Shown: positions 43,565 through 52,265, numbered from the stretch's first letter. The stretch: DNA of 64,000 bases from an uncultured Porphyromonas sp. (GCF_938023125.1 NZ_CALHDW010000003.1:47481-111480); one strand, 5' to 3'. A program made the numbers and translations. Notes: generated by a model from the letters alone, not told the origin.

Positions 43565-46134
43565 CGTAGACTCTCTAGTAAATTATTAAGAGTGAGAATG
43601 TCGGAGATAAGCACCTCACGTGGTTTACTTCCGTGCTGAGCGGAGACAATCCCGGCTGCCTCCAATTGGTCCATTATACGGCCGGCTCTGTTGAATCCGA
43701 TCTCGAATTGTCGTTGGATTTTTGAGGCAGACCCTTGTTGCGTCTCTACCACCATGGTGGCAACTTGGTCGAATAGAGGATCTCGCTTATCAAGGGAGAT
43801 GGTACGAGATTCGTCCCCCTCTTCCACCGGAGCTTCGGGCAATTGGTAGGCCTCACTATAGCCAGGCTGTAGCGATATCTCGTCCACAATCTGCTGCGTC
43901 TCGGGCGTATCCACAAGGGCACACTGAAGGCGGAGCATATCTTTTCCTTGGTAGAATAACATATCACCCCTACCCACAAGATGATTGGCTCCGGGTGCAT
44001 CAAGGATGGTTTTTGAGTCCACCGCCGAGAATACTTTGAAGGCAATTCGAGCCGGGAAGTTGGCCTTAATTGTACCCGTGATAATATCGGTAGTAGGACG
44101 CTGTGTGGCCAGCACCATGTGAATCCCTGCCGCACGCGCCTTTTGTGCGATACGTGCGATGGGCTTCTCCACCTCCTTACCCGAGGTCATGATAAGATCG
44201 GCAAACTCATCCACAATCAGCACAATGTAGGGCAGACGAGCATGCCCATCAGCAGCCGATAGCTCTCCTTTGTCAAACAAGCTATTGTACTCTGCGATAT
44301 TGCGCACTCGGGCGTCTGATAGCAATCTGTAGCGGTTGTCCATCTCAATACATAGCGAGTTGAGCGTGGGTACCACCTTATTCATATCTGTGATAATACA
44401 GCTACCCTCATCGGGGAGTTTAGCCAGATAATGATGCCCTAGTGCCTCATAAATGGAGAACTCGAGCATCTTGGGGTCGATCATCACAAACTTAAGTTCG
44501 GAGGGGTGTTTGCTGTAGAGCAACGAGGTGATCATAACGTTCAGCCCCACACTCTTACCCTGCCCTGTGGCACCGGCAATAAGGAGGTGCGGCATCTTGG
44601 CAAGGTCAAACATAAAGACTTCGTTCGTGATCGTCTTACCGATAGCCACCGGCAAGTGCATATTGTTTTCGACAAACTTACGCGAGGTAAGCAGCGAATA
44701 GAGAGCCACCGTCTGGGGGCGTTTATTTGGCACCTCAATACCGATGGTTCCCTTCCCGGGGATGGGTGCAATGATACGGATTCCCCCTTCGCTCTTTAGG
44801 CTACGGGCAATGTCATCTTCGAGGCTACGTATCTTGGAGATCTTAATCCCGGCATCGGGTTCTATCTCATAGAGTGTAACGGCAGGACCCACCGTAGCCT
44901 TTGTTGGGCGAGCTTTGATCTTAAAACTCTCCAAGGTATCAATGATTTGACGCTCGTTCTCGGATATTTCTTCCATATCGGGCATCATAGCTTCTCTATC
45001 ATAACGCTCTAGGAGGTCGAGACTTGGGAAGGTATATCCCGGGAGATCGTGGGTCGTATTACCCGAGGCTTGTCTCTCTTGTAGAGCAGACTCATCACCC
45101 ACTTCGTCACCTTGTGCGACCTCAATAGTCATACCGGAGCTAAGCTGAGAGGGAAGGGGCTCTGAGGGGGCTGCGCCTCCACGAGGGGTGAGAGGTTCTT
45201 CTTTGCCATTGACAAATGATTGGGCAGGGTGGCTACCTTCTGTCGAATCCTGATCCTCTTCTTCCACATCGCCGGGCTCTTCGTCCGTATCCACGGGCTG
45301 AGTCTCCTCGGTATCTTCGTCACTCGGCTCTTCGCCCGGCATCTCTTCCCGGTCATCGTCTTCTCCCGGCATTTCGGGGGCAACAGCCTCGTTCTTTTTG
45401 CCTTTTCTCTTCTTGCCTTCGGCCATGGTACGCACCTTGCCTACAATACTCGCCCTACAAAGCACAAGTACAATCACAAAAGAGACAACCAGAATACATA
45501 TAATCCCAATAGAGCCTACGTGAGCCCCCAAGGCGGCAATGATCTGTTCTCCGGATGCCCCTCCCAACGCAAAGGGAAGTTGCAGCGAAACGATGGACTC
45601 GAGATAGGCACAAAAGAGGGATACCCAAAGCGCCATAGAGGTGGAGAAAAGCAAGCTCTTGAGCGGAGAGATTCGGCTCCAACCCAAAATAAATCGGAAG
45701 CCAACACTCAACATAAAAATGGGCAAGAAGAGACTTCCCAGCCCCAAGAATCCATCTATGAGACCATCGGCAATGCGTGCGCCCAAGAGACCCGTGCAGT
45801 TGCTGATGCTCTCGGCAGCATTCTCGCCCACAACGAGCTCGGTGGCATCTTGTGTGCTATGTAAAATACTCTGATCTTGCTCTATCGTAAAGAAGTAATG
45901 CACCATGGCGACCGAGATATACAGCGTCACCAATAGGAGCAGAGTACCGATTATAAAATCTATACTACTGCGCGGCACACTAATACTCTTCGCATCTTCG
46001 ACTACACCTTTGCGTTTGCGAGCAAACCACGTATCGCCGGAAGGCTTCTTACCCTTAGAGTTTTGCCCTTGGGTTCCTCTGCTTGTTTTTCGAGAGAGGG
46101 AGGGCTTATGTTGTTTCTTATTTTGCGGATTCAT
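43561..46134 (-). CDS. ftsK: DNA translocase FtsK/SpoIIIE
   Basis: An 857-residue protein with four N-terminal membrane helices (about residues 40-225), a very acidic linker (about 250-330, for example MPGEDDDREEMPGEEPSDED), alpha and beta motor domains with Walker A AGATGQGKSVGLN near residue 520 and VLIVDEFADLIM, and a C-terminal gamma winged-helix that reads KOPS-like sites (IQRQFEIGFNRAGRIMDQLE). It clears chromosome ends during division. The frame extends upstream to an ATG at 46152 that overlaps the promoter; ATG 46134 (MNPQNKKQ) is preferred. First gene of ftsK-lolA-panD-ffh-folD. Confidence 0.95.
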   Translation of the reverse strand: MNPQNKKQHKPSLSRKTSRGTQGQNSKGKKPSGDTWFARKRKGVVEDAKSISVPRSSIDFIIGTLLLLVTLYISVAMVHYFFTIEQDQSILHSTQDATELVVGENAAESISNCTGLLGARIADGLIDGFLGLGSLFLPIFMLSVGFRFILGWSRISPLKSLLFSTSMALWVSLFCAYLESIVSLQLPFALGGASGEQIIAALGAHVGSIGIICILVVSFVIVLVLCRASIVGKVRTMAEGKKRKGKKNEAVAPEMPGEDDDREEMPGEEPSDEDTEETQPVDTDEEPGDVEEEDQDSTEGSHPAQSFVNGKEEPLTPRGGAAPSEPLPSQLSSGMTIEVAQGDEVGDESALQERQASGNTTHDLPGYTFPSLDLLERYDREAMMPDMEEISENERQIIDTLESFKIKARPTKATVGPAVTLYEIEPDAGIKISKIRSLEDDIARSLKSEGGIRIIAPIPGKGTIGIEVPNKRPQTVALYSLLTSRKFVENNMHLPVAIGKTITNEVFMFDLAKMPHLLIAGATGQGKSVGLNVMITSLLYSKHPSELKFVMIDPKMLEFSIYEALGHHYLAKLPDEGSCIITDMNKVVPTLNSLCIEMDNRYRLLSDARVRNIAEYNSLFDKGELSAADGHARLPYIVLIVDEFADLIMTSGKEVEKPIARIAQKARAAGIHMVLATQRPTTDIITGTIKANFPARIAFKVFSAVDSKTILDAPGANHLVGRGDMLFYQGKDMLRLQCALVDTPETQQIVDEISLQPGYSEAYQLPEAPVEEGDESRTISLDKRDPLFDQVATMVVETQQGSASKIQRQFEIGFNRAGRIMDQLEAAGIVSAQHGSKPREVLISDILTLNNLLESLR

Positions 46135-46141
46135 TGCTCGG

Positions 46142-46172
46142 CAAAGATACAATTTAGTATGGTATCTAGCAA
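46142..46172 (-). promoter_or_regulatory. Promoter of the ftsK group, very close to the start codon
   Basis: On the minus strand TTG (46172-46170), a 20-base spacer, then TATCTTTG (46149-46142). Only 7 bases separate the box from the ATG at 46134, which predicts an almost leaderless mRNA. Confidence 0.7.
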
Positions 46173-46219
46173 GAAATAAGGCTAGAATTCCTATATGTAA
46201 AGGAGGCGAATAGTCCGCA

Positions 46220-46420
46220 TAAAAAATCCGACAAGCGCCCCTCGAATAAACATCCGGCTAAAAAGATTTTCTTTCTCAGGCAAAAACAAAAAAAATCTCA
46301 CCCAAAATGTTCCCCCATTTCTGGCTGAAATTTTTTTTGTTGCGGGGCAAGAAATTTTGAAAAACTAGGCAGCATCTTTTTTGCATTCACACGTAGGGCA
46401 AAAAATCCTCGAAGCGCAAC
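46220..46420. repeat. AT-rich intergenic repeat block, copy C
   Basis: The block has AAAGATTTTCTT, AAATTTTG, CTAGGCAGCATCTTTTTT and TAGGGCAAAAAATCC. CTAGGCAGC(A/T)TCT is shared with copy D at 59563-59576. No gene is seen between 46150 and 46530. Confidence 0.5.
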
Positions 46421-46531
46421 CCCTGCAAGGCGTAGCCTCCCCCACCCCTTAATCGCAACCAAGGGGAAGGGGAAGGGGTATCAGTTCTCCTCTCATAGCT
46501 CACCGACATCGATATTTTTCTTCCAAAGTAT

Positions 46532-46539
46532 TACATTTG
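46532..46539 (+). promoter_or_regulatory. Promoter -7 box for the MuiA-family gene
   Basis: TACATTTG matches TAnnTTTG, 27 bases before the chosen ATG at 46567. It also argues against the ATG at 46537, which falls inside the box. Confidence 0.6.
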
Positions 46540-46566
46540 CCAAACAATAAACAACCAGAGAAAATT

Positions 46567-48531
46567 ATGAAACAGAACCTATTCTCACTCAGCAAGAAGG
46601 GCATTCTCTGCCACACACTAGCATTGTGCACTTTGCTGACAGGCACACAGATGCATGCACAGATCGCCCCCGAATTTGAGGCAAAAGTTCCCGCAAAAAA
46701 AGAGCTGTCAGAAATTAAAGCCACCCCTCCCGTAAAGTACGTTACCGTCTTTTTGAGTGGAGCCGAAGTAGTGCGCGAGGGAAGCATCTCCATACCTCAA
46801 GGCAATTCCGAAATCATCCTAACAGGCATCTCGCCTTATGCCGAAGCCAAAAGCGTACAGGTCAAGTTGGCAAGCCGAGATGTTACAGTTTTATCTGTCA
46901 ATCACATGTACGACCTCGCCAACTCCGGAGCGCCAAGCGAGGAGATGGCCAAGTGGCAAAAGAAATTGGAGAGCCTCAACGAGCAAATTGCCCGCATTAG
47001 CAACAAAGTATCTGTAGTGCAAGACGAATTGGCCTTTTTGCAAGAAAATCGCTCCATCAAGGGGACTAGCTCCGGAATCAACCTGGCCAACCTCAAGAGC
47101 GTAAACGACTATTACAGAGAGCAAAATCTGAACCTTCGCAATCAAAAGCTAGAGCTAGAGAAAGAGCTAAAACAACTAAGAGAAAAAAGAGACATTGTCA
47201 CTAAAGAGATCTCTCAGCAGGGCAAACTAGACGAGAACCCCATGGGCGAAGTACACATCCGGGTAGATGCTAAGAGAGCGCTATCTTGCCCCGTAGAGCT
47301 TAGCTACTATGTGGAGAATGCAAGTTGGATTCCCTCCTACGACCTCCGCTCTTCAGGCCTAGGCAAGCCCCTCGAACTATCGTACAAAGCTACCATCCAT
47401 CAAGCAACACGAGAGGATTGGAACAGGGTACACCTAACGATCAGCTCACTCGATCCCAAAATCTCCAATACGCCCCCTACCCAAAAGACTTACTACCTCA
47501 ACTACAACACTCCGGCCCCTCGCTATACCCAAAACAAGGACGACCAAGCGAGTGGGATGGTCCTTTTCGAAGAGGATAACGAGCCTATAGTAGGGGCCTC
47601 CGTGCGCATTGCCGGGACTAACATAGGCACGATGACCGACCTAAACGGGAAGTACAGCATCACGATACCTAGTTCCGGAGGTTCTCTAGAGATCTCCTAT
47701 ATTGGATGCAAGAAAAGCGTTATCCCCATTACCAGTCAGTTTACAACCACCTATCTAGAGTCTGAGGACGAAGAACTAAATGAGGTAGTGGTAGCAGGTT
47801 ATGCCGCAGGGATATCTATGGATATGGCTGTAGCCAAGGAAGAAGCGCCTTCCGCCTCAAGAAAGATGCGCAGCAGTGCCGGAGAACGAAACTCTACCCT
47901 AGAAGTAAAACAAGACGAACGCCAAACGGCAGTAGAGTTTGAGCTGCAAACGCCCTATTCTATCCCCTCGGACAAGAAACCTTTTATCCTCGAAGTAAAG
48001 AGATACTCCCTCCCTGCTACTTACGAATACGTCTGTGTACCCAAGGCCGATCCCGATGCCTTCCTTTTGGCACACATCGGAGGCTGGGAGCAATACAAGC
48101 TACTCTCCGGAGAAGTAAATATCTTCTACGAAAATAGCTTTGTGGGCAAAACCCTCCTCGACACTCGTTCCCTCACCGATACTCTACAAGTGTCATTGGG
48201 GCGCGACAAGGGTATCCGTGTAACGCGAGAAAAGGAAATCGAAAAGAACAGTAGCCGATTCTTGAGCAGCAAAACAGAAGAAACACGCTCTTGGAATACG
48301 ACTCTACGAAACGGCAAATCAACTCCCATCGAAATCACGCTCTACGATCAGGTTCCCGTCTCGACCAACGACGAGATCTCTGTTCGTACGGAAAACATCT
48401 CGGGCGGTGAGTACAACCCCAATACGGGAGAGGTGAAGTGGAAACTCAAACTCAACCCCTCAGAGAGCAAAACCCTCAACCTAAAATACATTGTAAAAAG
48501 CCCCAAGGAGAAAAAACTCTACGTAGAGTAA
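46567..48531 (+). CDS. MuiA-family (DUF4139) exported protein with an inserted SusC-type N-terminal domain
   Basis: A 654-residue exported protein. The signal peptide ends near GTQMHAQIA (about 35). Residues about 55-150 fit DUF4140 (VTVFLSGAEVVREGSISIP), followed by a coiled coil (about 120-220). The DUF4139 region begins near VELSYYVENASWIPSYDLR and resumes at VEFELQTPYSIPS, ending in LNLKYIVKSPKEKK. Between the halves, residues about 325-410, sits a carboxypeptidase-regulatory-like sandwich (PIVGASVRIAGTNIGTMTD) followed by DEELNEVVVAGY, which looks like a SusC TonB-box junction. No barrel follows. Function unknown; MuiA relatives are linked to mucoidy. Confidence 0.85.
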   Translation: MKQNLFSLSKKGILCHTLALCTLLTGTQMHAQIAPEFEAKVPAKKELSEIKATPPVKYVTVFLSGAEVVREGSISIPQGNSEIILTGISPYAEAKSVQVKLASRDVTVLSVNHMYDLANSGAPSEEMAKWQKKLESLNEQIARISNKVSVVQDELAFLQENRSIKGTSSGINLANLKSVNDYYREQNLNLRNQKLELEKELKQLREKRDIVTKEISQQGKLDENPMGEVHIRVDAKRALSCPVELSYYVENASWIPSYDLRSSGLGKPLELSYKATIHQATREDWNRVHLTISSLDPKISNTPPTQKTYYLNYNTPAPRYTQNKDDQASGMVLFEEDNEPIVGASVRIAGTNIGTMTDLNGKYSITIPSSGGSLEISYIGCKKSVIPITSQFTTTYLESEDEELNEVVVAGYAAGISMDMAVAKEEAPSASRKMRSSAGERNSTLEVKQDERQTAVEFELQTPYSIPSDKKPFILEVKRYSLPATYEYVCVPKADPDAFLLAHIGGWEQYKLLSGEVNIFYENSFVGKTLLDTRSLTDTLQVSLGRDKGIRVTREKEIEKNSSRFLSSKTEETRSWNTTLRNGKSTPIEITLYDQVPVSTNDEISVRTENISGGEYNPNTGEVKWKLKLNPSESKTLNLKYIVKSPKEKKLYVE

Positions 48532-48542
48532 ACTAAGGAGTA

Positions 48543-48572
48543 TTGTATATCTCAAGAGAATTTATACCTTTG
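48543..48572 (+). promoter_or_regulatory. Promoter of tRNA-Gly
   Basis: TTG (48543-48545), 19-base spacer, TACCTTTG (48565-48572); the tRNA begins 27 bases later. Confidence 0.7.
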
Positions 48573-48598
48573 CACTCGGAAAAAGGGAATCTTGAGAT

Positions 48599-48671
48599 GC
48601 GGTAGTAGCTCAGTTGGTAGAGCATCAGCTTCCCAAGCTGAGGGTCGCGAGTTCGAGCCTCGTCTACCGCT
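48599..48671 (+). tRNA. tRNA-Gly (anticodon CCC)
   Basis: A 73-base cloverleaf without encoded CCA. The acceptor GCGGTAG pairs with CTACCGC; the D-arm is GCTCAGTTGGTAGAGC; the anticodon arm TCAGC-TTCCCAA-GCTGA gives CCC; the T-loop is GTTCGAGCC. Confidence 0.95.
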
Positions 48672-48689
48672 CTTATATTTAGAAGGGAT

Positions 48690-48728
48690 AGTACCTCATC
48701 GTAGTACGGTGGGGTACTTTCTTTTTAT
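48690..48728 (+). terminator. Terminator after tRNA-Gly
   Basis: AGTACC (48690-48695) and GGTACT (48713-48718), extended inward by further pairs, followed by TTCTTTTTAT. Confidence 0.7.
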
Positions 48729-48772
48729 CAAGTCTGAGAGAGGGAGAAAACCAGATATTTTCTAGTTATTCG

Positions 48773-48803
48773 TTGCAAATTAACTAAGGAATTAGTACCT
48801 TTG
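48773..48803 (+). promoter_or_regulatory. Promoter of the cobalamin riboswitch transcript
   Basis: TTG (48773-48775), 20-base spacer, TACCTTTG (48796-48803). Transcription would start about where the riboswitch P1 stem begins (48809). Confidence 0.75.
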
Positions 48804-48808
48804 CTGCG

Positions 48809-49031
48809 GCTTTGTTCGGTTATTTATCTACTTCACGAGGGCTCTCCACGTACGGGAAACCCTCTTAAGAAAGAGATGGCTAACTGATTAAAAGGGAATA
48901 GGAGTGCAATTCTCCAACAGTCCCGCTGCTGTGATTCTTGTGAAAACTCGCTACGTGATGCCACTGATGCTAATCTGTTATGCGTTGGGAAGGTGTAGCG
49001 AGAAGGAGATAAGTCAGAAGACCTGCAAAGC
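48809..49031 (+). promoter_or_regulatory. Cobalamin riboswitch (orphan)
   Basis: The core words of the cobalamin aptamer are present in order: AAAGGGAATAGGAGTGCAAT at 48891-48910, CCAACAGTCCCGCTGCTGTG at 48914-48933, GCCACTGAT near 48960, GGGAAGG near 48987, and the B12 box AAGTCAGAAGACCTGC at 49011-49026. GCTTTG (48809-48814) pairs with CAAAGC (49026-49031) as the closing stem. It has its own promoter. No cobalamin transport or synthesis gene follows; the next real gene, xseB, is 800 bases away with its own promoter and after a terminator. Confidence 0.93.
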
Positions 49032-49587
49032 TTGTTCTGCGGCTTCGAGGAAAAGCTAAGGAGGATGTTGTAGTACGTGCCTAGAGAGCAAGGCAATGCA
49101 AAGAAGAGGTGTACGACACCGAGAGATTTTGCCGGAAAGTGGAGTTTTCTTCATCTGAAGAAAAGCGAAGATGCAAAGACTACGACTTCGGTTGTGCGCG
49201 ACCGATCATTGGTCCGAGAGGCAACGAGGATCCCTACCCGAGTTGTTTTGCAAGGCTAAGTGTATTGGTTTTGTGCAAACGAGCGGTTGCAGTCGGCACT
49301 TCTTGCCACAAACAAAAATGCGCATCTCTCTTGTTTGACTATTCTTTAGCGGTCGGAGCGCGACCCCGAAAGAGAGAAGAATGTGAGAGAGTACTTCTCC
49401 GCAAACCCCTCTGTCTCACTCATCTTGCGCCTCGCCACTCAGCGTTCGTCACTACCACTATCTAACCTCCCCAATTTCCCTAGAAAACAGAAAGAATCAA
49501 GCATGTGCTGCTCATCGCAGAGGTAGCGTGTGCCAGGGTCGGCTTTGTTTTGTTGCCTTTTGTTACAGGCCGACTTAGTGTATTCGG
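49032..49587 (+). ncRNA. Hairpin-rich region behind the cobalamin riboswitch, possible structured RNA or decayed gene
   Basis: No open frame here looks like a protein. Perfect or near-perfect small hairpins include GGTGT/ACACC (49108-49120), TTTTCTTC/GAAGAAAA (49145-49164), a UUCG-capped ACGAC/GTTGT around 49183-49196, GGTCG/CGACC near 49353-49366 and GTCGGC/GCCGAC (49538-49574). AAGGAGG followed by a two-codon ATG-TTG-TAG lies at 49058-49073. The span is bounded by the riboswitch and a strong terminator, so it would be transcribed when B12 is low. It could be a regulatory RNA or a gene that has decayed. Confidence 0.35.
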
Positions 49588-49656
49588 TAGACCCCGTACC
49601 TTCTTTCCTTTTGTGGGATGAGCTCCACAAAGGTTGGGTTCGGGGTCTATTTTTTC
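49588..49656 (+). terminator. Strong terminator of the riboswitch transcript
   Basis: TAGACCCCG (49588-49596) pairs with CGGGGTCTA (49641-49649), extended by ACC/GGT. A nested CCTTTTGTGG / CCACAAAGG stem sits inside. TTTTTT follows. Confidence 0.85.
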
Positions 49657-49807
49657 TACTACCGACTGAGCCGAGAGGCTCTCACCCCCTCTATCGCCTA
49701 CCATTCTACGGCAGCCGGACCTATTTCCGCTACGAAAGGGGCCTTCAAGCCCCACCTTCACACCCGCCAGATTTAGCCCATTTGTAGGTCTATCTAGCGA
49801 AATCTCT

Positions 49808-49815
49808 TATCTTTG
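49808..49815 (+). promoter_or_regulatory. Promoter -7 box for xseB
   Basis: TATCTTTG, with TTTG 23 bases upstream (49781-49784); the ATG is 26 bases downstream. Confidence 0.65.
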
Positions 49816-49841
49816 TACAGCTGAGTTCTAAATGAAATCTT

Positions 49842-50048
49842 ATGAAGCAACAGACCTATGCCGAAGCTATCAGTCGACTGACCGATATAGTAGAAACCAT
49901 CGAGCATGACAGCCCCGATGTAGATCGGCTTATGCAACTTACAGACGAAGCTGTTCAGCTCATCGCCTACTGTAGAGAGACGCTCAAGGTGACCGACAAA
50001 CGCATCGAAGAGCTTCTTGCCCAGCTCAATCAAGAAGAGCAACAGTAG
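49842..50048 (+). CDS. xseB: Exodeoxyribonuclease VII small subunit
   Basis: A 68-residue helical protein with the family pattern YAEAISRLTDIVETIEHDSPDVDRLMQLTDEAV (read in parts) and an ending rich in Glu/Gln. XseB binds XseA to form the nuclease that degrades single-stranded DNA to short oligonucleotides. xseA is not in the window's neighbourhood, so the two subunits are encoded apart here. The gene downstream starts 36 bases later. Confidence 0.9.
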   Translation: MKQQTYAEAISRLTDIVETIEHDSPDVDRLMQLTDEAVQLIAYCRETLKVTDKRIEELLAQLNQEEQQ

Positions 50049-50084
50049 AGGAAAAAGAGAATCATTCACCTTAAGCAATAGATT

Positions 50085-52211
50085 ATGTTCAAGAAATTCA
50101 TTCCCCTAGTAGCAGTTATGGCTATCACCACAGCATGTACGGGCGGAGGGAAAAGCAGTGCCGACTTGGCATCCAATCCTTTCGTAAACCCTGCGGAGAC
50201 CTATATGGCTTCTCCGGACTTCAATAGTATCAAGATCGAACACTATCTCCCGGCTTTCGAGGAGGGGATACGGCAGCACGAGGCTGAAATAGACTCCATT
50301 GCCAACAACCCCGAGCCTGCTACTTTTGAGAACACACTCGTTGCTCTCGAGAAGAGCGGTCGTGTACTCAGTCGTGTATCCAGCGTCTTTTTCGCCTTGA
50401 CAGGTGCCGATACCAATGATGAACTCATTGCCATCGAAGAGGAGATCACCCCCAAGCTCTCAGCCCACAGCGATGCTCTCTACCTCAACGACAAGCTTTT
50501 TGAGCGTGTAAAAGCAATCCACGATGGAGATCTTTCTTCTCTAGAACCCGAAGATCAACGCCTGGTTAAGCACTACTACGACAACTTCGTGCAAGCCGGA
50601 GCATTGCTCTCTCCCGAGGATAAGGAACAACTCAAAACCCTCAACCAAAAGGAGGCGGCACTCCTTACCGACTTCGGCAACAAGCTCACCAAGGCAACCA
50701 ACGCCCTCATCTATATCAAGGACAAAGCTCAACTTGCAGGGCTCAGCGAAGAGCAACTCAAGAGTGCATCCGACCTTGCTGAGAAGGAAGGACACAATGG
50801 CGAGTACGCCTTTAGTCTTGTTAATACAACCCAACAAGACATTATGGTTAACCTTGATGTGCGCGAGACTCGTAAGCTATTCTATGATGCAAGTATCAAC
50901 CGTTGTATCAAAGGCGACGAGTACGATACGCAAAAGATTGTACTAGAGATTGCCAAGGTACGTGCCGACAAAGCCAAACTCCTAGGCTTCCCCAACTACG
51001 CCGCCTGGAAGCTACAAGACCAACTTGCAGCCAAGCCCGAAAACGTAATTACCATGCTCACCAACCTAGCTAAGCTAGCAGACCCCAAGGCCAAGTCTGA
51101 TCAGGCAGAGCTAGAAAGCTTTGCTCGCAAAACGATGGGGGCTGACTTCACCCTCGAAGCCTGGGACTGGAGCTACTATGCGGAGAAGCTACGCAATGAA
51201 AAGTATGGCATAGATGAGGCAACCCTCAGCCAGTACTTTGCTCTCGACTCTGTACTCAACAACGGCGTATTCTTTGCTGCCAACAAGATGTACGGACTCA
51301 CCTTCAAGCCCCGTACTGACATATCGGTTTACAACGAAGATGTACGCACTTGGGATGTACTAGATAAGGACGGTTCTGTAATCGCGCTATTCTATTTCGA
51401 CCCCTACGCACGCCCCTCTAAGAGCGGTGGTGCCTGGATGAGCAACTTTGTAGAGCAGAGCTACCTACTCGGTCTCAAGCCCGTTATCTACAACGTTTGC
51501 AACTTTAAGAAACCTGCAAAGGGCGAGACTTGCCTCCTCACTTGGGACGAAACCAATACTCTATTCCACGAGTTTGGTCATGCCCTACATGGCATGTTTG
51601 CCTCTCAGAAGTACCCCTCTCTATCGGGTACAAATGTACCTCGCGACTTCGTTGAGATGCCCTCTCAGTTCAATGAACACTGCGCTGCAGACCCCGTTAT
51701 CTTTGCCAACTTTGCTAAGCACTACAAGACCGGTGCCGCTATGCCGGCGGAGCTAGTAAAGAAGATGCGCGATGCAGAAAAGTTCAACCAAGCCTATGGA
51801 TTGGTAGAAAACATCGCAGCTTGCCTCCTCGATATGGCATGGCATACACTCTCTCCGGAAGAGGCTGCAGCCGTGACGGACATCAATAAATTCCAAGAAG
51901 ATGCACTCCGCAAAGCTAATGCACTCTACACGGCAATCCCCCCCCGCTATGGCACCTCTTACTTCCGCCATATCTGGAGCAATGGTTACTCTGCCGGTTA
52001 CTATGCTTACCTCTGGAGCGAAGCCCTCGACAATGACATTTATGCTTGGATGATGGCACACGGTGGCCTCAATGCCGAAAATGGAGATCGTCTACGCTCT
52101 ATGATCCTCTCTAAGGGGAATAGTACAGACTTGATGAGCCTCTTTACCGCCTTTACAGGGCATCAACAAGTAGATCTCACTCCGCTACTCGTTGCTAGAG
52201 GACTCAAATAA
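50085..52211 (+). CDS. dcp: M3-family peptidyl-dipeptidase (Dcp-like) lipoprotein
   Basis: A 708-residue zinc metallopeptidase. A signal peptide with lipobox TTAC places the lipidated Cys at 18, followed by GGG. The zinc site is HEFGHALH at residues 495-502, with the third ligand Glu downstream in PRDFVEMPSQFNEH. The C-terminal block YFRHIWSNGYSAGYYAYLWSE fits the family. Dcp releases dipeptides from the C-terminus of peptides; here it would act on peptides in the periplasm or at the surface, which fits an organism that feeds on protein. Confidence 0.93.
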   Translation: MFKKFIPLVAVMAITTACTGGGKSSADLASNPFVNPAETYMASPDFNSIKIEHYLPAFEEGIRQHEAEIDSIANNPEPATFENTLVALEKSGRVLSRVSSVFFALTGADTNDELIAIEEEITPKLSAHSDALYLNDKLFERVKAIHDGDLSSLEPEDQRLVKHYYDNFVQAGALLSPEDKEQLKTLNQKEAALLTDFGNKLTKATNALIYIKDKAQLAGLSEEQLKSASDLAEKEGHNGEYAFSLVNTTQQDIMVNLDVRETRKLFYDASINRCIKGDEYDTQKIVLEIAKVRADKAKLLGFPNYAAWKLQDQLAAKPENVITMLTNLAKLADPKAKSDQAELESFARKTMGADFTLEAWDWSYYAEKLRNEKYGIDEATLSQYFALDSVLNNGVFFAANKMYGLTFKPRTDISVYNEDVRTWDVLDKDGSVIALFYFDPYARPSKSGGAWMSNFVEQSYLLGLKPVIYNVCNFKKPAKGETCLLTWDETNTLFHEFGHALHGMFASQKYPSLSGTNVPRDFVEMPSQFNEHCAADPVIFANFAKHYKTGAAMPAELVKKMRDAEKFNQAYGLVENIAACLLDMAWHTLSPEEAAAVTDINKFQEDALRKANALYTAIPPRYGTSYFRHIWSNGYSAGYYAYLWSEALDNDIYAWMMAHGGLNAENGDRLRSMILSKGNSTDLMSLFTAFTGHQQVDLTPLLVARGLK

Positions 52212-52227
52212 TCTAAGTTTACACGTT

Positions 52228-52265
52228 GGACGACAGATCTCTCTTGGGGTCTGTCGTCCTCTCTA
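52228..52265 (+). terminator. Probable terminator after the Dcp-like gene
   Basis: GGACGACAGA (52228-52237) pairs perfectly with TCTGTCGTCC (52250-52259); the following TCTCTAATT is a weak U-tract. Confidence 0.65.

Noticed and set aside
45220..45864. 214-residue plus-strand open frame within ftsK
   Set aside because: It is the reverse shadow of the acidic linker of ftsK; the minus-strand reading has all FtsK motifs.
49109..49465. 118-residue open frame behind the cobalamin riboswitch
   Set aside because: Arg/Cys-rich and without signal, domain or start context; the stretch is full of hairpins, which fits RNA or decayed DNA better.
49032..49587. RNase P RNA, tmRNA or SRP RNA in the hairpin-rich region
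   Set aside because: None of their conserved core words (such as the RNase P GAGGAAAGTC block with its ACAGAA partner, the tmRNA ends or the SRP GNAR loop) is present in the right order.
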